Shown here: positions 13,233-24,202 of the stretch, piece after piece
Position numbering within the stretch: the stretch's first letter is position 1
How the letters are laid out: the number at the start of each line of letters is the position of its first letter
NCBI GenBank assembly: GCA_963691705.1
Contig: OY829541.1
Span: forward strand, 69,721,189-69,785,188
Length of the DNA: 64,000 nt
DNA from: Viola odorata
Lineage: Eukaryota; Streptophyta; Magnoliopsida; Malpighiales; Violaceae
Reading direction: 5' to 3'
Made by a program: the position numbers and the translations under genes
Notes under the pieces: generated by a model
What the model saw: only the letters and a program-made list of their open reading frames with translations
Databases searched by the model: none
What the model was told of the DNA's origin: nothing

Positions 13233-13559
13233 TTCGTGAAAAGCGAGGGAGACGAACTTAATTCACTATCAAAGAGGCGCTTGATATCAAAATCTAGGCA
13301 AAGTTCAGTTCAAAGGAAGAGTTCGAACTGAACTCTAATCAAATTCAGAGTCTGCTATACACTTTTTTAATTCAATAAAAGAATTGAACCATCACAATTA
13401 ATAAATAATAAAATTCATGCCAAAATAGTTGCAATAAGAATTCATTTGATTTATTAATAATTTATTAGATAATTACTTAAAACCCTCAACTTTTACTTAA
13501 TAAATTTATTTAATCAAATTATTTTATTTTTCTATAATTAAATAAAAATTTACTACTTA

Positions 13560-13755
13560 AGTTCATTTTCACTAATTAGGCTCATTTGTTACTATTTTGG
13601 CTCGTTTTCACCAGTTAGTTTCGTTTTTTACCATTTTAGTTCGTTTGAGCTAAATTTTTATCAATTTGGCTCTTTTTTACCGTGTTCGCTCGTTTTTCAT
13701 TATATTGGCTCGTTTTTTACCATCTTGGGTTGATTTTTCACTATTTTTGCTCGTA
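13560..13755 (+). repeat. Degenerate minisatellite built on GGCTCGTTTTTTACCAT
   Basis: About eight imperfect copies of a 20-25 base unit (GGCTCGTTTT-CACC/TACCATTTTG) lie just left of the amplified array. Copies differ by several substitutions and small indels, so this is an old array. It ends where homology among the C/P units begins. Confidence 0.65.
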
Positions 13756-14036
13756 ATAATAGAAATCCGTAGAAAACGACATTTATTAAAAAACAGAGAG
13801 AATATCACATAAGGTATAGAATCAATATACTCTTTAGTCTATCCATATTGGCCTCCTAGCTCTCACTGTCACATACAGTATTTGATGAAATCGGTAAAGC
13901 AAAGATTTGGAAATTCAAATTATTATTTTTTACTACTTATATAAAAAATGGAAACTAAGCGCACATTAGCACGAATATATTAAAAGGAGTTCAAGTTAAT
14001 AAAAAATTAGGCTGAAGGGACACAACGGTAAATGCA

Positions 14037-14753
14037 CAAACAGTCCCCAAATATATCACCGCCCGCAGCCCTAATTCAGTTCTTCTGCTTGTTCGTAAAG
14101 GTAATTGTTCTCCTCAATCTCTGTCTCGCCAATCACTGATTCGATCTGCTTCACAATGTTTCTCACCAATTTGTTTTCTTGTTTTTTCTCCATGCGTTCA
14201 TCATCTGTTCATCATCTGACCAGTTTGAACCCTCCCATCTTTTCATCGTTTTCATTCCACCTCCCACTCCCACTCCCAGGTAAATACTCTTCTTAGGAAC
14301 ACGCGATTTCAACAAATACTGCCTTTTGTTTGTTTGTCTGCTATCGGAAGCCATGTCATCTGTTCTGCTCTTATCGGAACTCTCGGCTATTCTTTATATA
14401 TACATGTTCTGTTTGTTCGCAGAGGTAATAGTTTTCGTCAATCTTTGGCCTGCCTGACAATGTTTCTGACCAACTTGTTTTCTTTTTTTCTCCGTGCGTC
14501 CATCTATTTTGGTGCTATTTATTCTTCTTCGTACCCTTTTTCTTCATCATTTTCGTTCCACCTCCCACTCTATATATATACATGTTTTCATTCAGAATTA
14601 CACTGGAATCAGATGTATACTTTGTCTTTTTGCTGCTTTAAATCAATGTGATTATAATTGCTGGTATTTGTGTGTAATATATTAAGCAAATTAGTTGAGT
14701 TATAAATCAGCAGTGAATTACGTACATGAATTGCATCATGCAGTTACATAACA
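14037..14753 (+). promoter_or_regulatory. C1 promoter and leader with internally duplicated leader segment
   Basis: Upstream of C1, a ~170-base leader segment (cttctgcttgttcg, then caatgtttct) occurs as two diverged direct copies, at ~14085-14300 and ~14415-14600. Each is followed by a short TATATATACATG stretch. A third partial copy lies inside the 3' part of the gene (~15744-15830). Putative leader donors (cgtaaag|gtaatt, ccag|gtaaat) and an acceptor at ~14741 suggest a spliced 5' UTR. The same leader, inverted, precedes the papain-like genes. The antisense frame at 14163-14354 (MASDSRQTNKR) is discussed in the findings. Confidence 0.55.
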
Positions 14754-15736
14754 ATGCAACGTGGGAGTATGAACGCGGTAAAGGAAATATCAGAATCTGA
14801 GACCCGTGAGATGTAAGTTTTGTAGAATAAGTTCCTCAGTTTTAGTTTTAGTTAGCTATTTGGTTGGCTTATTATTACAAGTTTTGGTTTTTTATAATTA
14901 TTTAGGGTTTCGAATCTGAAAACCACAGAAGAAAATGAACCAGGAAAAGGAAATATGAATGAGGAACAGGAAATAACAGAATCAAAAATCAATGAGATGT
15001 AAGTTTTGTAGAATAATTTCCTCAGTTTTAGTTTTAGTTAGCGATTTGGTTGGCTTATTATTACAAGTTTTGGTTGTTTATAATTATTTAGGCTTTCGCA
15101 TATGAAAACTATGGAAGAAAGAGCTGTGTTTCGTGCATCTCCCATATATTGGGGATGGATAAGGAAAAGAGATCAGCGGTTCTTTGTGGATTGTGCAGAA
15201 ATTGGATTGGCACAATACAATGCGCAGAATGTGGGTTTTCTATTATTATTATCTTTGTTAATCATCAAACAGTCACATTTAACTAATTTTATTTCATTTT
15301 ATTTTTGGAAAAGGGAACTAATTTTCAGCTGGATAAGATTTCCTGTGAGGATCATTGCTTTTTCCCGGGGGTTGTCTATTTTCATGTCAACTTCATTGTA
15401 GAGTCCAATGATGGGTCCAACGATGAGAAAAAACGTCGTATGTTTTTTGCAGAGGTGGTAGGATTTAGAGAGAGGGTTGTGAATGTTTGTTGCATATTGG
15501 ACCCTGTTGCTGGTAAGGCTACTATATATATGTGTGTGGTTGTGTTATCATCATATTGGACCCTGCTAGTGACAAATTTTGGTTCGTGTAATGTGTGATT
15601 TGTAATTTCAATTTCAGGAATGAAGAGTGGTTGTGAGTTTTGTGATCACACAGTCCATCACCCGAGCGGTGTGTGCCTAGGCCCTCCACAACTGGAAAAA
15701 AGAAAAAAAAAGAGGATGGAAATGAGATGTTGTTAG
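14754..15736 (+). CDS. Cystatin-fold-like protein C1 (DUF3615-like plant family)
   Basis: Five exons (14754-14812, 14906-14998, 15092-15230, 15314-15512, 15618-15736) join in phase into 202 residues. Residues 1-60 are acidic and polar. A helix-like GLAQYNAQN (89-97), a strand FQLDKI and a paired strand YFHVNFIVES follow the order of a cystatin/monellin fold. Then come MFFAEVVGF and VCCILDP. The last exon encodes GCEFCDHTVHHPSGVC, a CxxC plus His-His-Pro module, and a Lys/Arg-rich tail. I recognise this pattern as the plant DUF3615/cystatin-like group; no biochemical role is established. The QxVxG inhibitory loop of true phytocystatins is not present; the aligned loop reads CFFPG. There is no signal peptide. 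P1 lies downstream in convergent orientation. Confidence 0.7.
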
Positions 15737-15859
15737 AGGGGAAGTAAAGGTAATTCTTTTCCTCAATCTTTATCTTGCCAATCACTGATTCGATCTACTT
15801 AACAATGTTTCTGGCCAATTTGTTTTCTTGTAATGTGTGATTTGTAATTTCAATTTCAG

Positions 15860-15924
15860 GAATGGATAGTGGTTTAGGGTTTTGTGATCACACAGTCCAT
15901 CACCCGCTAGAGGTGTGTGCCTAG
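15860..15924 (+). pseudogene. Duplicated last exon of C1 (exon 5b)
   Basis: About 120 bases after the C1 stop, an intron end (tttcaatttcag) and a second copy of exon 5 follow. It encodes GMDSGLGFCDHTVHHPLEVCA and a stop. The first Cys of the CxxC pair is lost, so it is either a relic or an alternative terminal exon. It is in the same phase as exon 5 and could be spliced instead of it. The same duplication is present in all four C units. Confidence 0.6.
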
Positions 15925-16287
15925 GCCCTACCTAATCACTTTGTTGGCAGAGGTGGTAGGATTTAGGATGATTTATCTTACTCCTATCAGTAGCTTAAGT
16001 TTTGGAGTATATTTCATCACTTTCGTGATGATGATAATATTATGGATGATTTATCTGTGATGGTGATAATGTTCTGGATAAAATGTTGATCTCAATTAAT
16101 TTGAAGAACTTTAACTTCTGCTCATTATTATTATTTCATTATATGGGGAAAATAGAGCTAAGTAGGTTTTTATGTTTTCAAGTATCTGGTAATGATCCCT
16201 ACATTGTTCCTAATAGATCCGATTGATTAAATTAAATTAAATTTTAATTTTCGGAAATTATGCATATCTATTTCCTATTATAATATA

Positions 16288-16572
16288 CTCCCTCCTTCCC
16301 CGTATATATGTCGTTCTGCGGCAGGAAGTTACTGTGGTGGACAATTGACTTTTTTGTTGTTTCCAATGCCATGTCTTGCGAACATTTGCTATTATGCCCT
16401 TTATGGTGGAATAAAAAGAGGACAAGGAGAAGGAAGAGAAGAAAGTATGGGTAGTAATTTCATTAGGAAGGAGGGGTAGAATAGAAACTAAATATAATAA
16501 AATAATGATAGAAAGTATTGCTTTATTTGTTCTTATTGTTGTCAAACGACATATATATGGGGAAGGAGGGAG
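16288..16572. mobile_element. Stowaway-type MITE
   Basis: 285 bases bounded by TA on both sides (16286-16287 and 16573-16574). Terminal inverted repeats start CTCCCTCCTTCCCCGTATAT and end with the complement. TA target duplication and the CTCCCTCC terminus are typical of Tc1/Mariner Stowaway elements. Units 3 and 4 have the empty site. Unit 2 keeps only the first few bases. Confidence 0.85.
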
Positions 16573-16919
16573 TAATATATTTGACATGGTATTTACAAAA
16601 TGTTAAATATTAATAATTTCTGACTGCCACGTGGCAACAAATATAATGAAAAAACTTATTTTCTTTAGTTTAAGCTAGTGGGTCCTCCAAGCTGACTCAT
16701 CATTATCATCCCTTTTCCTCCTCTTAAAAAAACCTCTCCACTAACACCAACCATCCACTAACACCAACCAACCATCGTCTCTCCCACCCTCCACTAACAC
16801 ACCATATCACGTTAAATTGTATCTTTAACCAATTAAAAGAAAGCCCACACTATACAGGAGACTCACCGGTCACCATATCGGCATATCCTTCTTCTCCTTT
16901 AAAACTTCCAATTAAAGAA

Positions 16920-17141
16920 TTGTTAGATTATAATTGGACAAGTGAAACAAGGGACGAGGTTGTTGCCAAACGGAGGAGGAGGGAGGCGGAGAACCAGAAC
17001 GGCATGGTGATCGGCGTTGTTGTGCGCGGTGATTTCTTTTCTTTTCTTGGACAGATGGTTTTTCAGGGAATGGTGATGATGAGGATTGAGGAGGCTACTG
17101 GATTATATGTCATTGTAGGATTACATGTCAATGTAAGATAA
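16920..17141 (+). other. Conserved coding-like fragment LLDYNWTSETRDE, copy 1
   Basis: The open frame begins without ATG (TTG) and reads LLDYNWTSETRDEVVAKRRR, then GMVIGVVVRGDFFSFLG. It recurs in all four units with few substitutions (16920, 25243, 32611, 42690). It lies 3' of the C gene and 5' of nothing obvious. It may be an exon of a lost gene, a captured fragment or a noncoding part of the unit. No family is recognised. Confidence 0.4.
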
Positions 17142-17239
17142 AATATTTTTTCAACATTGTTAAACTCGGCCTGTCTGACATATTCAACCGGAAAACCGGG
17201 TTGAAAAATCCTTGATCTTCGGGTCTAGTTTAAAAATTG

Positions 17240-18355
17240 GGCCACTTGGCAGGACATTTCTTAGTAATTTTATTTTCCAGAAAAAAATGAAATTAAAAAT
17301 TATAATATATGGTTTTGGGGGACAAGATGAGCTAAAAATTCAGCAAATATATGCATTGTACAGACTATAGTATAAAAAAAAGCATATATATATTTTGTAT
17401 AAATGCGGTAAGGTAAGGGAGTAGGTAAACCTTCTTCTTGGCCAATCTTCCCACTTGAAACCAATCATGCCAATAAGGAATTCATGTGCGGCTTCAGAAA
17501 CAGTAAAGGAATCTTAAGATCTTGCACCCACCAATGAAGTAAATGCTTATATGGTGAGGAGTACTTCCATTAAGTAAATGCTTATGATGGATGCGGATGA
17601 AGAGGAAAGTAACTCTCAACGACGCGTCGACAACGTAAAAGGTGGTGAGATTGATCGTGGAGGTGTGCCGCTGTAAAATTCTAACAAAAGAGACTAAAAT
17701 TTGACATGTGCAAGAATATGATAAAGAGAAAACACGAATAATTGATCTAATACTGAGTTTTTCTTTTTCTTTTTCTTTTTTTCTTTTTTAAGAAAAATGA
17801 AAAAAAGAATGATGCATCAATTCATGGAATTACCATTTCATGCTACGTTTATATTAAAATTAAGAAGTTGAAACCTAAACGAACATCATCAGAATAAAGA
17901 GAGGGAAGGAAAGAAGGATGGGAGGAAAAAAAGGCTATTTGTTTTCCTTGTCATTTGGAATACTTTTAATATTTGAACATTCAAAATTATTTAAATACGT
18001 TTTAAATTAATTTAGAAGTTTCATAACTAATAGTATTTTTTTTTAATAAGCTGAAGATTTTTTATTCACTCCCTCAAAGAAGGAGGATAGAAGAAGGAAA
18101 GAATGTACAGAAAACTAATAGTATTAAATTATTAATGTTGAAATATATAGTTGAAATAAAAGTTAAATTACATTAAAAAAATATTATTTATGCTATCATA
18201 ATCTTAAATATATGCTTAATCTAAAAATTTGTATAAAATATATGTTACTTTTTATCTCATAAATTACCAAAAAAAACATACTATATAAAGTACACGTAAC
18301 TAACTTTTTAGGAAATTACTTTTCTGGTGCACCCAATTATTTTTTCAAAACAAAA
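17240..18355. other. AT-rich stretch unique to unit 1
   Basis: Homology with units 2 and 3 stops after ggccacttgg (~17238) and resumes at aaagtttgatacaaaattgcc (~18356). Between them is AT-rich DNA with CT-rich tracts near 17760. At ~18038-18105 there is a short inverted copy of the LINE-like 3' end seen at 20400-20731, with its oligo-A on the minus strand. No gene is seen. Confidence 0.5.
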
Positions 18356-18474
18356 GAAAGTTTGATACAAAATTGCCTAATTAATTAATGCTTGAAAGAA
18401 AAAGAAAAAAAACTGCTCTCTCATTTTACAGTTGCTCATGTGATGAAACCAAGCACAAAATAAGGTTTATAACA

Positions 18475-18716
18475 TTATCCCTTCATTATCGTAAAGACAA
18501 AGCAGGCATAACGTAAGGCCATTCCGAAGTATTTGACTATCTCGAAACCAACATTACATAGCGCAGTCATAAAATAAAACTGGAAATCCACAAAATGGAG
18601 AGAGTTCATCACCACCAATGCATGGCAAAGCCAACATAGTACTAAAGGGGGAGAAAGAACCACACTGGTTGGATGGTGCATATCATGACCACAAAATTTG
18701 CAACCGCTTTTCATTC
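18475..18716 (-). pseudogene. Exon-5-like CxxC/HH-P module downstream of P1
   Basis: On the minus strand, 3' of the papain-like gene, an acceptor (tttcaatttcag) is followed by GMKSGCKFCGHDMHHPTS. This is clearly homologous to the last exon of the C genes, then runs on as LVLCWLCH to a stop. The upstream P reading frame ends before a plausible donor, so this exon probably lies in the 3' UTR or is a relic. An almost identical copy lies behind P2. Confidence 0.55.
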
Positions 18717-19136
18717 CTGAAATTGAAATTGAAATTGAAGTCATTAAACAACATAGCAAAATACATTATGTTTTGCAACTTATTAGCCGTATGAAGATTA
18801 TTGCAGTTAAGAAAAGCAAAAAAAAGCATGCTTACACCAGCAGCAGAAGGAAAGGAAACTTATTAGCCTTAGTATCCATTACACTACAACTACGTAGTGC
18901 AATTAAAATTAAACTATCCATCCATAAGCATGATTACACCAGCAGCAGAAAGGAAAGGAGCAGAAGGAAAGGAAACTCACTCTTGAAGGAAGACAGACTC
19001 AGAAGTCAGAACTGTAGTCGGTTGTTAATGGGCATTCAAGGATCGGAACACTAACACGCCTAACACACCTTGGATCCAGCCTGAACATTCCATTGTCTCC
19101 CCAATTCAAACCATGAGAATTTTGGGCTATGAAATA

Positions 19137-20330
19137 TGTTAGCCCAAGGGCAACTTACTCTTATTTTGATGATTTAAGACACACAAATTAATTACTATAC
19201 TAATGCAATTTTTAAGTTAAAGTATGTGTAGTTTGCGTCGAACAAACAAAAGAGGCAACAAATCAATTATCGCAAGCTAGAAGATCAAGTGTAGTTTTTA
19301 AGCTAGAAACATGTAAGTATGATTCTATTTAACACTTGATTAATGTTCATTAATACCTCAAGAAAAGTGTCAAAAGATTTTTTATACGAAAAACAAATTT
19401 TGGAAAAAGAGTTTTTGATTTCACTGTAGCAACGGATAGTTTCACTGTAGCAACGGTTATATTTTTCACTGTAGCAACGGATGTATTTTTCACTGTAGCA
19501 AACGGCTAGTTTTTGGCTCCTTCCTTCATGGATGAGCCTCTACTCATTTGACACTATAAATACTCATCTAAGATGAGTTATAAAACACAAAGAAAGCAAT
19601 TACAAGCTTTTTACTCAAAATCACATTTTACAAGCTTACACAAATCAGTTTTTACAACGCAAGCATTTTCGCAACGATTTCAATCCTTCTTGCGTCACTT
19701 TGTCAAGCTTGATTTGGGTTTCTTCTTGAGGTAACTTTGAGGTAATATTGTTCATTTATTGGTGTTGATTTTTTTTGAATAAGCAGAAGTTTTATTAAAT
19801 CAAGAGGTCATGAGGACATGACCCTGCAAACAAGAAGGCACTGCCAAAAAGCAGCCACCATTTATTGGTGTTGATCATTGAATCATACATAGTTTATTTG
19901 TACACCAATTTTGTGTTGCCATTTAACATTTCTCTTGTCAAGTAATCTTGATTGTGATAGGTTGTGGTTGAGGCTTAGCAAAAACCAAGTGTAAGGTTTG
20001 TTGGTTGAGCCCTTAGCAAAAACCAAATGTAAGGTTTATTGGTTGAGCCCGCAAAAACCAAGGTGAAAGGTTTATTGGTTGAGCCCGGAAAAACCAAGGT
20101 GTAAGGTTTGAGTTGAACCCGTAAAAACTCAAGGTAATAACGAAGTGTTCGTTGTTCAAAATCCTAAGGGTGAGGCTCTTAGGTAGTGGAGTACAATTCA
20201 TTGAGGAATTGGAACCACTATAACTACCTTGTGTTTTTACTTTCTATTTCCGCACTCTAATCCTTACTCTTTGTGTTAGATTTTTTATTTGCCTATTCAC
20301 CCCCCCCCCCCCCCTCTAGGCCGTTTATCA
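19137..20330 (+). mobile_element. Solo LTR (Ty1/copia-like), 1194 bp, inside P1
   Basis: Starts TGTTAGCCCAAGGGCAACTT, ends CCGTTTATCA and is flanked by the 5-bp duplication AAATA (19132-19136 and 20331-20335). The paralogous sites behind P2 and P3 read gaaatattctttttctcc without the insertion. It has a TATAAA at 19555. There are four copies of a CACTGTAGCAACGG unit at ~19430-19505 and four ~36-base repeats around AAAACCAAGGTGTAAGGTTT at ~19978-20140. A C15 tract lies near its 3' end. There is no coding sequence or PBS/PPT, so it is an LTR left after recombination. Confidence 0.85.
19770..19858 (-). mobile_element. Short retroposon nested in the solo LTR
   Basis: 89 bases beginning with T8 (a minus-strand poly-A tail), flanked by a perfect 17-base duplication catttattggtgttgat (19753-19769 and 19859-19875). 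The long target duplication and A-tail indicate LINE-machinery insertion. It is too short to classify; a 5'-truncated SINE or LINE end is likely. Confidence 0.7.
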
Positions 20331-20399
20331 AAATATTCTTTTTCTCCATACCCGAACCCGATCAGTGCCACTACATGACCACGATGTTTCTTTTTATCA

Positions 20400-20731
20400 A
20401 ACAAGGTGGTTTTCCATCAAGATACAACTTGTTCGAGACGTATCTTCAATTGTGCCTTCTCCTTCTGGTATAGGTGGTTAAAGAGTTCATACCATGCATT
20501 TTCGTACAGTTTAGGAATGATGTTGTTGTCTCTTACCTGGCTATCTTCTTGGGGTAGGACAGTCCAGTAGTCAAGTCCTTTGGGTCTTTTTTCAGGTCTG
20601 TTTTTCTTTCTGGTCTTGTTTAGTCGCTCCTTCTGATTAGGAGCGACCTCTGTACATTCTTCCCTTCTGCTTGCCTCCTTCTTTGAAGGAGTGAATAAAA
20701 TTTTCTTCAGCTTATTAAAAAAAAAAAAAAA
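20400..20731 (+). mobile_element. LINE-like 3' fragment with poly-A, inside P1 exon 3
   Basis: Non-homologous to the other P copies and ends in A15 (20717-20731). It contains two hairpins, GTCGCTCC/GGAGCGAC near 20622-20648 and CTCCTTC/GAAGGAG near 20668-20686. Its insertion replaces the P1 region that corresponds to 26580-26770 in P2. A second copy of its end lies inverted at ~18040-18105. No reverse transcriptase remains. Confidence 0.6.
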
Positions 20732-21315
20732 TTAATACGTGGACCAAATTGCTGTAAGAAGAATGTCATCCTTAATTAATGACTTAATTAAGGACATAAT
20801 TAACAATGATATGTTAATAATAAAATAATAAAATAAACAAACCGTCAACTGCTGACGCTCTTCGTCCGTCAATTCCTCATCGTCCGCCACTTCTTCCATC
20901 ATTTCCATCCCTTCCACGCCGTCGTCATTGTCACTATAACTACGTCCCATAACCAAACTACAATGGTCCAAAGTTTTTCCTTCCCGTCTCTCAGCCAAAT
21001 CTTGCACGTTATGGAGTAGATTCTTCATAGAGAGAGGAGGAGGCCATATCCGAGCTTCACGATACCGGCCTTCAATTGCACACACCAGAGCATGGGCGGT
21101 GCAATCACCTACCAATGCATGAAAATGAAAAATAGATAAACCATATATAACATGAACATGAACGGAAACATAAGGTGGCATCCCACAAATAAAACAATAA
21201 ATAAATTATTACATATACCTCTTTGGTTAGTACCCAGGTTGTAATCCACCGTGGAGTCGGAGTATTGACGGTAATAAAATTCATCTTTCAAAGTTGACTT
21301 CTCATAGGAATCCAT

Positions 21316-21563
21316 AATTTTACGGACAAGCAGAAGAATGCAGATCCCAGCACCGACCCAAATAAACTTTTGTGAATTAGGTCTCTTTGCGGGTGGAGAA
21401 AAAACAAGAAAAATTGGGCATGGAGAAAAAACAAGAAAACAAATTGGTCAGAACCATTGTTAGGCAGATCGAATCAGTGATTGAGGAGAACAATTACCTT
21501 TACGAACAAGCAGAAGAATGCAGATCCCAGCGGTGGCCGACCCAAATTAACTTTTGTGAATTA
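21316..21563 (-). promoter_or_regulatory. P1 leader/promoter, inverted copy of the C leader (first part)
   Basis: On the minus strand this reads through ttcttctgcttgttcgtaaa and caatgtttctgacca, homologous to the C1-C4 leaders. The plus-strand frame MEKKQENKLVRTIVRQ is its complement. The Stowaway element at 21564-21823 separates it from the distal part (21826-21960). P1 and C2 are head-to-head. Confidence 0.55.
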
Positions 21564-21823
21564 CTCCCTCTGGCACGAATTAAATGACTTCCTCGCATCC
21601 CAATATTCAGTAGGGAACGCATATTGAGGAAGCCGGATGACTCACTATTTGACCTCAAAAAAATCCGTACTTTTTTTCTAACGTACGTTAATCCTTAGCG
21701 TACTTCCGAGAAAAAATTAGGCGCAAAATTATTTTAAATAGTGAGTCTGCCGGCCGTTTTAAGATACGTGCCGAAACAGTAAAAGCAAATGCTAAAACGA
21801 CGTTTAATTCATAGCGGAGGGAG
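21564..21823. mobile_element. Stowaway-type MITE in the P1/C2 intergenic region
   Basis: 260 bases with TA duplication (21562-21563 and 21824-21825). Imperfect terminal inverted repeats CTCCCTCTGGCACGAATTAA and CTCCCTCCGCTATGAATTAA. The equivalent positions beside P2 and P3 read gtgaattaggtctc without insertion. It sits inside the shared leader, so it may change P1/C2 promoter spacing. Confidence 0.85.
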
Positions 21824-22262
21824 TAGGTCTCTTTACGGGTGGTGATATATTTGGGTATCTGTTTGTACTCACTTGCATTTACCGTTGTGTCCCTTCAGCC
21901 CAATTTCATCAAATATGTGATTATAATTGTCATTTGTATAAAATATATGTTTCGGAAAAGATAAAATGACAAGTACTCATAATAGTAGAAATCCGGAGAA
22001 AAACGACATTTATTAAAAAACGGAGAGAATATCACAGAAGGTATAGAATCAATATACTCTTTAGTCTATCCATATTGGCCTCCTAGCTCTCACTGTCACA
22101 TACAGTATTTGATGAAATCGGTAAAGCAAAGATTTGGAAATTCAAATTATTATTTTTTACTACTTATATAAAAAATGGAAACTAAGCGCACATTAGCACG
22201 AATATATTAAAAGGAGTTCAAGTTAATAAAAAATTAGGCTGAAGGGACACAACGGTAAATGC

Positions 22263-22976
22263 ACAAACAGTCCCCAAATATATCACCGCCCGCAGCCCTA
22301 ATTCTGTTCTTCTGCTTGTTCGTAAAGGTAATTGTTCTCCTCAATCTCTGTCTCGCCAATCACTGATTCGATCTGCTTCACAATGTTTCTCACCAATTTG
22401 TTTTCTTGTTTTTTCTCCATGCGTTCATCATCTGTTCATCATCTGACCAGTTTGAACCCTCCCATCTTTTCATCGTTTTCATTCCACCTCCCACTCCCAC
22501 TCCCAGGTAAATACTCTTCTTAGGAACACGCGATTTCAACAAATACTGCCTTTTGTTTGTTTGTCTGCTATCGGAAGCCATGTCATCTGTTCTGCTCTTA
22601 TCGGAACTCTCGGCTATTCTTTATATATACATGTTCTGTGAGGTAATAGTTTTCGTCAATCTTTGGCCTGCCTGACAATGTTTCTGTCCAACTTGTTTTC
22701 TTCTTCTTTTTTCTCCGTGCGTCCATCTATTTTGGTGCTATTTATTCTTCTTCGTACCCTTTTTCTTCATCATTTTCGTTCCACCTCCCACTCTATATTC
22801 ATACATGTTTTCATTCAGAATTACACTGGAATCAGATGTATACTTTGTCTTTTTGCTGCTTTAAATCAATGTGATTATAATTGCTGGTATTTGTGTGTAA
22901 TATATTAAGCAAATTAGTTGAGTTATAAATCAGCGGTGAATTACGTACATGAATTGCATCATGCAGTTACATAACA
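22263..22976 (+). promoter_or_regulatory. C2 promoter and leader
   Basis: Nearly base-for-base the C1 leader, including both diverged leader repeats. A few differences occur, such as loss of tttgttcgcag near 22640. Faces the P1 leader in opposite orientation. Confidence 0.5.
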
Positions 22977-23480
22977 ATGCAACGTGGGAGTATGAACGCG
23001 GTAAAGGAAATATCAGAATCTGAGACCCGTGAGATGTAAGTTTTGTAGAATAAGTTCCTCAGTTTTAGTTTTAGTTAGCGATTTGGTTGGCTTATTATTA
23101 CAAGTTTTGGTTGTTTATAATTATTTAGGGTTTCGAATCTGAAAATTACGGAAGAAAATGAACGAGGAAAAGGAAATATGAATGAGGAAGAGGAAATAAC
23201 AGAATCAAAAATCAATGAGATGTAAGTTTTGTAGAATAATTTCCTCAGTTTTAGTTTTAGTCAGCGATTTGGTTGGCTTATTATTACAAGTTTTGGTTGT
23301 TTATAATTATTTAGGCTTTCGAATATGAAAACTATGGAAGAAAGAGCTGTCTTTCGTGCATCTCCCATATATTGGGGATGGATAAGGAAAAGAGATCGGC
23401 GGTTCTTTGTGGATTGTGCAGAAATTGGATTGGCACAATACAATGCGCAGAATGTGCGTTTTCTATTATTATTATCTTTG

Positions 23481-23530
<50 letters not shown>

Positions 23531-24010
23531 TCAAACAAACAAACAGTCACATTTAACTAATTTTATTTCATTTTATTTTTGGTAAAGGGAACTAATTTTC
23601 AGCTGGATAAGATTTCCTGTGAGGATCATTGCTTTTTCCCGGGGATTGTCTATTTCCATGTCAACTTCATTGCAGAGTCCAGCGATGGGTTCAACAATGA
23701 GAAAAAACGCCGTATGTTTTTTGCAGAGGTGGTAGGATTTAGAGAGAGGGTTGTGAATGTTTGTTGCATATTGGACCCTGTTGCTGGTAAGGCTACTATA
23801 TATATGTGTGTGGTTGTGTTATCATCATATTGGACCCTGCTAGTGACAAATTTTGGTTCGTGTAATGTGTGATTTGTAATTTCAATTTCAGGAATGAAGA
23901 GTGGTTGTGAGTTTTGTGATCACACAGTCCATCACCCGAGCGGTGTGTGCCTAGGCCCTCCACAACTGGAAAAAAGAAAAAAAAAGAGGATGGAAATGAG
24001 ATGTTGTTAG
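22977..24010 (+). CDS. Cystatin-fold-like protein C2 (DUF3615-like)
   Basis: Five exons (22977-23035, 23129-23221, 23315-23453, 23588-23786, 23892-24010) with the same phases as C1 encode 202 residues. Differences from C1 are mostly conservative substitutions. The GLAQYNAQN helix, FHVNFIAESS strand, MFFAEVVGF and the terminal GCEFCDHTVHHPSGVC module are intact. Intron 3 carries an (AT)n microsatellite (~23483-23528) absent from C1. Head-to-head with P1, whose product is broken, so C2 no longer has a complete protease partner at that promoter. Function is as uncertain as for C1. Confidence 0.7.
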
Positions 24011-24133
24011 AGGGGAAGTAAAGGTAATTCTTTTCCTCAATCTTTATCTTGCCAATCACTGATTCGATCTACTTAACAATGTTTCTGGCCAATTTGTTTT
24101 CTTGTAATGTGTGATTTGTAATTTCAATTTCAG

Positions 24134-24198
24134 GAATGGATAGTGGTTTAGGGTTTTGTGATCACACAGTCCATCACCCGCTAGAGGTGTGTGCCTAG
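24134..24198 (+). pseudogene. Duplicated last exon of C2 (exon 5b)
   Basis: Same arrangement and sequence as exon 5b of C1: acceptor tttcag, GMDSGLGFCDHTVHHPLEVCA, stop. Possible alternative terminal exon or relic. Confidence 0.55.
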
Positions 24199-24202
24199 GC
24201 CC

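Larger units (their letters stand above)
18980..21315 (-). pseudogene. Papain-like cysteine protease P1, interrupted
   Basis: Exon 1 (21315-21219, MDSYEKSTLKDEF) and exon 2 (21108-20843, GDCTAHALVCAIEG with the nucleophile Cys) are open and in phase. Exon 3 is broken. It starts at about 20753 and is replaced after a few codons by a LINE-like tail (20400-20731). It resumes at 20331-20395 around the catalytic His (RGHVVALIGFG) and is split again by a 1.2-kb solo LTR (19137-20330). The Asn-containing end (AQNSHGLNWGDNG) lies at 19040-19136. P2 shows the uninterrupted order. Exon 1 is also shortened near its end (NLGTNQRG). No intact product is possible. Confidence 0.85.

Noticed and set aside
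23484..23528. (AT)n tract as a regulatory element
   Set aside because: Simple microsatellite in intron 3 of C2; a similar tract in C4 destroys a splice donor, so it looks like slippage.
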